Source: Oscillospiraceae bacterium (GTDB taxonomy: Bacteria > Bacillota > Clostridia > Oscillospirales > Oscillospiraceae). Taken from it: a stretch of DNA of 32,768 nucleotides. Under the pieces are notes generated by a model. That model was not told the origin of the DNA and made no database searches. It saw nothing but the letters and a program-made list of their open reading frames with translations. Positions 30,577 through 32,768 of this stretch are shown here, piece after piece. The stretch covers positions 1 through 32,768 of the forward strand of contig SVMK01000013.1 of NCBI GenBank assembly GCA_015067465.1, written 5' to 3'. The position numbers and the translations under genes are program-made. Within the stretch, counting starts at the first letter, position 1. Each line of letters starts with the position of its first letter.

Positions 30577-31017
30577 ATGACGTCACATATGGAAAAGGCG
30601 CTTGATTTGTTTTCCGGAAGTTTTCATTGTGCGCAGGCTGTTTTTGCGGCATTCGCGGACGAGTTGGGATTGGCAGAAGAACAGGCGTTAAAAATCGGCG
30701 CTTGTTTCGGAAGCGGCATGAGAAAAGGAGAAGTTTGCGGCGCGTGCAGCGGAGCGTTGATGGCATTGGGATTAAAATACGGTCATGCCGATGATCTTGA
30801 TACCGGCAGCAAGCTGAAAGCCAATGAAGTAACCGACATTTTTATGGAAAAATTCCGGCTTGAAAACGGCTCATATCTGTGCAGAGACCTGTTGGGCTGT
30901 GACTTATCTTCGGCAGAAGGAATCGCAGAGGCATTGGAGAAAAACTTATTTACGGAGTTTTGTCCCAAAATGGTTGCCTCCGCTGTATGCATCACAGAAG
31001 AGATCATGCGCAAATAG
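30577..31017 (+). CDS. C_GCAxxG_C_C family protein, copy 2
   Basis: Paralogue of the gene at 29085, 146 residues. It has FSGSFHCAQAVFAAFADELG, then KIGACFGSGMRKGEVCGACS with the family core GACSGALMALG, and later cysteines in YLCRDLLGCDL and FCPKMV. It has the same order of motifs as copy 1 but differs strongly in sequence, and its codon use is more AT-rich (many TTA, TTT, AAA). This suggests separate acquisition rather than a recent tandem duplication. AAGGAGG lies about 8 bp before the ATG. It is a single-gene unit between its own promoter and a good terminator. Function unknown; the cysteine pattern suggests metal or disulfide chemistry. Confidence 0.88.
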   Translation: MTSHMEKALDLFSGSFHCAQAVFAAFADELGLAEEQALKIGACFGSGMRKGEVCGACSGALMALGLKYGHADDLDTGSKLKANEVTDIFMEKFRLENGSYLCRDLLGCDLSSAEGIAEALEKNLFTEFCPKMVASAVCITEEIMRK

Positions 31018-31055
31018 TTTAACGGCAGCAAAAACCGTCTGCTTGCCGAATTGAC

Positions 31056-31093
31056 AAACCGGCTCCGTCCCAAAGGAAAGAGCCGGTTTTTTT
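31056..31093 (+). terminator. Rho-independent terminator after copy 2
   Basis: AAACCGGCTC (31056-31065) pairs with GAGCCGGTTT (31080-31089), followed by more T (total run of seven, 31087-31093). The A-run on the left side could also serve the minus-strand DUF1015 gene. Confidence 0.9.
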
Positions 31094-31117
31094 GTTCTGC
31101 AGAGCGTCAGCGCATCC

Positions 31118-32377
31118 TTATTTGATGCACCGGCACTCAAGATAGTAGCGTTTATCCTGCGCGTGACCGATGGAAAAGCTCTTCTTGGGGAACGGACCGG
31201 AGCTGACAATCGACGGAAACAGCTCGCTTTTTTCCATCTTGGGCAGCAAAATTGCCGCACCGCCGCTGCGGCGGCCCATTTCGATGGCGGTGTCGTCATT
31301 ATGGATATAGTCGATTCTGCCGCCGTGCGCCGCCATATACTTCTGGCAAAATTCTTCCGCCGCGCCGATGATCCGACCAAGCGTCATTCCGTAAACGGTA
31401 ACGCTCCGCTCACCCGCTGCAGTTAAAATGCGCATTTCGTGCTTGGTTTTTGCATCTCCCGCAAGTGCGCCGAGTTCAGCCTGCGCTGCGTCGAGAAATT
31501 CTGCGGGGTCGGTTTCAAACAAAACCTTGTGGATCGGCTCAAAGGTAATTGCCTCGTCGTGGATATTCACGAGTTCAACCAGACTGTAGCGCGCCGGGTG
31601 CGTTTCGCGCTCCGCCTCGGAAAGCTCCGCGCGGATGGCTTCCCAGCACTTTTTCGCCGTTGCAAGAGAGTGGTTGCCGTCGCCCATGGCATAGATTGCG
31701 GGAGCGGCGTCGCCGTATTTTTCACGCAGCATTGCCGGATCGCCCAGCGCATCCAGCGCCAGTTCCACGCGCTCCGCCACCGCGCCGGAAACCTGCCAGC
31801 CGCAGATGTGGCCGCCGTCGGCAGAAAGGTCAAAATTGTAAAGTTCGGGCATCCCGGCCTTCGTCTCCGTCAGCCCATGCATCACCGTGTCATTCGGATC
31901 GTCAATGAACACCATGATGTGCGGCATTTCAAGCGCTGCACCCTTGCGGACGCGAACGCGGGGCGGCAGACGGTCCTCCACCGTTCCCTCCGTTGCACGG
32001 ATGGGGCTGGACGACGTCGGCGAATAGTCATAGGCGTCCAGATCCAGAACGCCCATCAAGCCGCGCCGCACAACGCCGCCGCGCAGCGTGCGCTCAAGGT
32101 AGATATAGCTGTCCTTCACCTCGCGGAAAACGTCACCGGCGAGATATTTATCCATCTCCGCGTTGATCTTTTCCGCCTCGGCGAACTGGTCGCGCTCCTC
32201 AAGATAAGCTTCCGGGAAAATCAGGTGCAGCGCGCTGGGAACCCCGGCGCACTGCCGCTCCAGCGCCGCCCAGTATTCGGGTTGGGACGAAAACTGGTCG
32301 CAGGCGACCACGCTCCACTTGGTCATATCGCAATCTTTGGGCAAAAGCATGTCCGCCCGGTCGAAAATTCTGTTCAT
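31118..32377 (-). CDS. DUF1015 family protein
   Basis: Conserved cytoplasmic protein of the DUF1015 family, sometimes linked with serine biosynthesis genes; function unknown. The 419 residues start MNRIFDRADMLLPKDCDMTK, then WSVVACDQFSSQPEYW. The family core includes YAMGDGNHSLATAKKCWEAI and LVELVNIHDEAITFEPIHKV, and the end has YIHNDDTAIEMGRRSGGAAI, ELFPSIVSSGPFPKKSFSIG. The ATG at 32377 has AGGAGA upstream; the frame extends 15 codons further without a ribosome binding site. No ser genes are adjacent here. It is a single-gene unit transcribed toward copy 2 of the C_GCAxxG_C_C gene. Confidence 0.93.
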   Translation of the reverse strand: MNRIFDRADMLLPKDCDMTKWSVVACDQFSSQPEYWAALERQCAGVPSALHLIFPEAYLEERDQFAEAEKINAEMDKYLAGDVFREVKDSYIYLERTLRGGVVRRGLMGVLDLDAYDYSPTSSSPIRATEGTVEDRLPPRVRVRKGAALEMPHIMVFIDDPNDTVMHGLTETKAGMPELYNFDLSADGGHICGWQVSGAVAERVELALDALGDPAMLREKYGDAAPAIYAMGDGNHSLATAKKCWEAIRAELSEAERETHPARYSLVELVNIHDEAITFEPIHKVLFETDPAEFLDAAQAELGALAGDAKTKHEMRILTAAGERSVTVYGMTLGRIIGAAEEFCQKYMAAHGGRIDYIHNDDTAIEMGRRSGGAAILLPKMEKSELFPSIVSSGPFPKKSFSIGHAQDKRYYLECRCIK

Positions 32378-32489
32378 GTTTACCGTTCTCCTCTCAGTGC
32401 AGGGCCGAAGTTCGCCGCGCAAAAAAAGCTTGCAAGGCCTCGCGGCATTGTGTTAAGATACACAGTGGCTCAAAAATGATATCTTGTTG

Positions 32490-32518
32490 ATTATAGCACC
32501 CGCCGGTAGAAAATTCAA
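32490..32518 (-). promoter_or_regulatory. Promoter of DUF1015 gene
   Basis: Minus-strand -35 TTGAAT at 32518-32513, 17-bp spacer and -10 TATAAT at 32495-32490, leaving a leader of about 110 nt. Confidence 0.75.
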
Positions 32519-32575
32519 CCGAAAAACGCTCAGTTCCGGTGCCGCACCGGGAATGCACGCGGATGCTCTGAAAAA

Positions 32576-32764
32576 CTAAATAACCGGGTGTAGCGCAGTT
32601 GGTAGCGCGTCTGCTTTGGGAGCTCTCAAAGGCCCATCCATCATGTTTTCTGCCAACGCCGCAACCCCTTGAAACACTAAGCGAACACGGTTATCCCCTT
32701 CGAGCAAAATCCCCTGCAAAAGTGGTTCATACCACATGTTTGCTACTTCAAAACAAAATTTCAT
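32576..32764 (-). CDS. Unrecognised small reading frame, C-terminus running into the broken tRNA
   Basis: A 62-codon minus-strand frame starting MKFCFEVANMWYEPLLQGIL. Its first 48 or so codons look genuinely coding but use codons (TTG, TTA, GGG, CGT) unlike the neighbouring genes. The last 14 or so codons (after GPLRA) are simply the complement of the tRNA-Pro 5' half, so the natural end has probably been lost or replaced at the junction near 32623. It may also begin further right, outside the window. I do not recognise the product. Confidence 0.35.
   Translation of the reverse strand: MKFCFEVANMWYEPLLQGILLEGDNRVRLVFQGVAALAENMMDGPLRAPKADALPTALHPVI
32584..32623 (+). tRNA. tRNA-Pro (TGG), 5' half only, interrupted after the anticodon loop
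   Basis: The first 40 nt of a proline tRNA are intact: acceptor 5' strand CCGGGTG, TA, D-stem GCGC with loop AGTTGGTA, GCGC, then anticodon stem TCTGC and loop TTTGGGA with anticodon TGG at 32617-32619. The next bases, GC, start the 3' side of the anticodon stem, but TCTC follows where AGA would be needed, and no T-arm, acceptor 3' strand or CCA occurs in the remaining 145 nt. As it stands the gene cannot make a tRNA. Confidence 0.8.
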
Positions 32765-32768
32765 ATTC

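Noticed and set aside
32584-32623. Complete tRNA-Pro at the right edge
   Set aside because: The anticodon stem cannot close and there is no T-arm or acceptor 3' strand in the remaining sequence, so only a 5' half can be supported.

Overview
The window looks like chromosomal DNA of a low-GC-phylum (Firmicutes/Clostridia) anaerobe with a GC-rich genome, probably related to gut Oscillospirales. This rests on TTGACA/TATAAT-type promoters with 17-bp spacers, AGGAGG-like ribosome binding sites, an FMN riboswitch before ribU, a tyrosine-type T-box leader, an xpaC-telA pair, RNase J, an ECF sigma/anti-sigma pair and an SLH-domain protein. The species cannot be named from the sequence. Almost all of it is ordinary, tightly packed core genome. 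The right edge (from about 32620) is different in character and may be the start of an accessory element or a rearrangement.

Layout, left to right. 1-1123: trkA (minus, runs off the left edge), divergent from 1358-7073, a plus-strand run encoding an FHA-FtsW/RodA fusion, its partner penicillin-binding protein, an ABC-F ATPase and a YdcF-like membrane protein. 7100-12877 is one long minus-strand operon with 4-bp overlaps: SLOG/DUF1273 protein, SLH-SGNH hydrolase, trmB, xth, dusB, ECF sigma factor and zinc-binding anti-sigma factor, ending at a clear terminator. 12885-14223 (plus): FMN riboswitch, ribU, dut. 14348-18509 (plus): polar amino-acid ABC transporter (binding protein, permease, ATPase) followed by an AbgB-like M20 amidohydrolase, closed by a strong bidirectional terminator. 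18537-21767 (minus): RNase J, M19 dipeptidase and ArsC-like protein behind one promoter with a long structured leader. 21862-23182 (minus): rpe and recR. 23390-25604 (minus): YbaK-type deacylase and a MATE transporter with a long acidic, alanine-rich tail. 25709-27704 (minus): xpaC-telA. 27742-30466 (minus): tyrosine T-box leader, metallo-beta-lactamase-fold protein, a C_GCAxxG_C_C protein, then tyrS. 30518-31093 (plus): a second C_GCAxxG_C_C protein. 31118-32518 (minus): DUF1015 protein. 32584-32623: the 5' half of a tRNA-Pro(TGG), abruptly replaced by DNA of different codon use.

The most interesting points are: the T-box whose specifier reads as UAC (Tyr) but which is followed first by two non-synthetase genes; paralogous C_GCAxxG_C_C genes on both sides of that leader; the FHA domain fused to an FtsW/RodA-type glycosyltransferase with an adjacent PBP; a mirror-image divergent promoter pair (trkA/ftsW) sharing an 11-bp element around both -35 boxes; operator-like dyads over two other promoters; and the interrupted tRNA-Pro. 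I did not find a convincing wholly new system, CRISPR array or complete mobile element.
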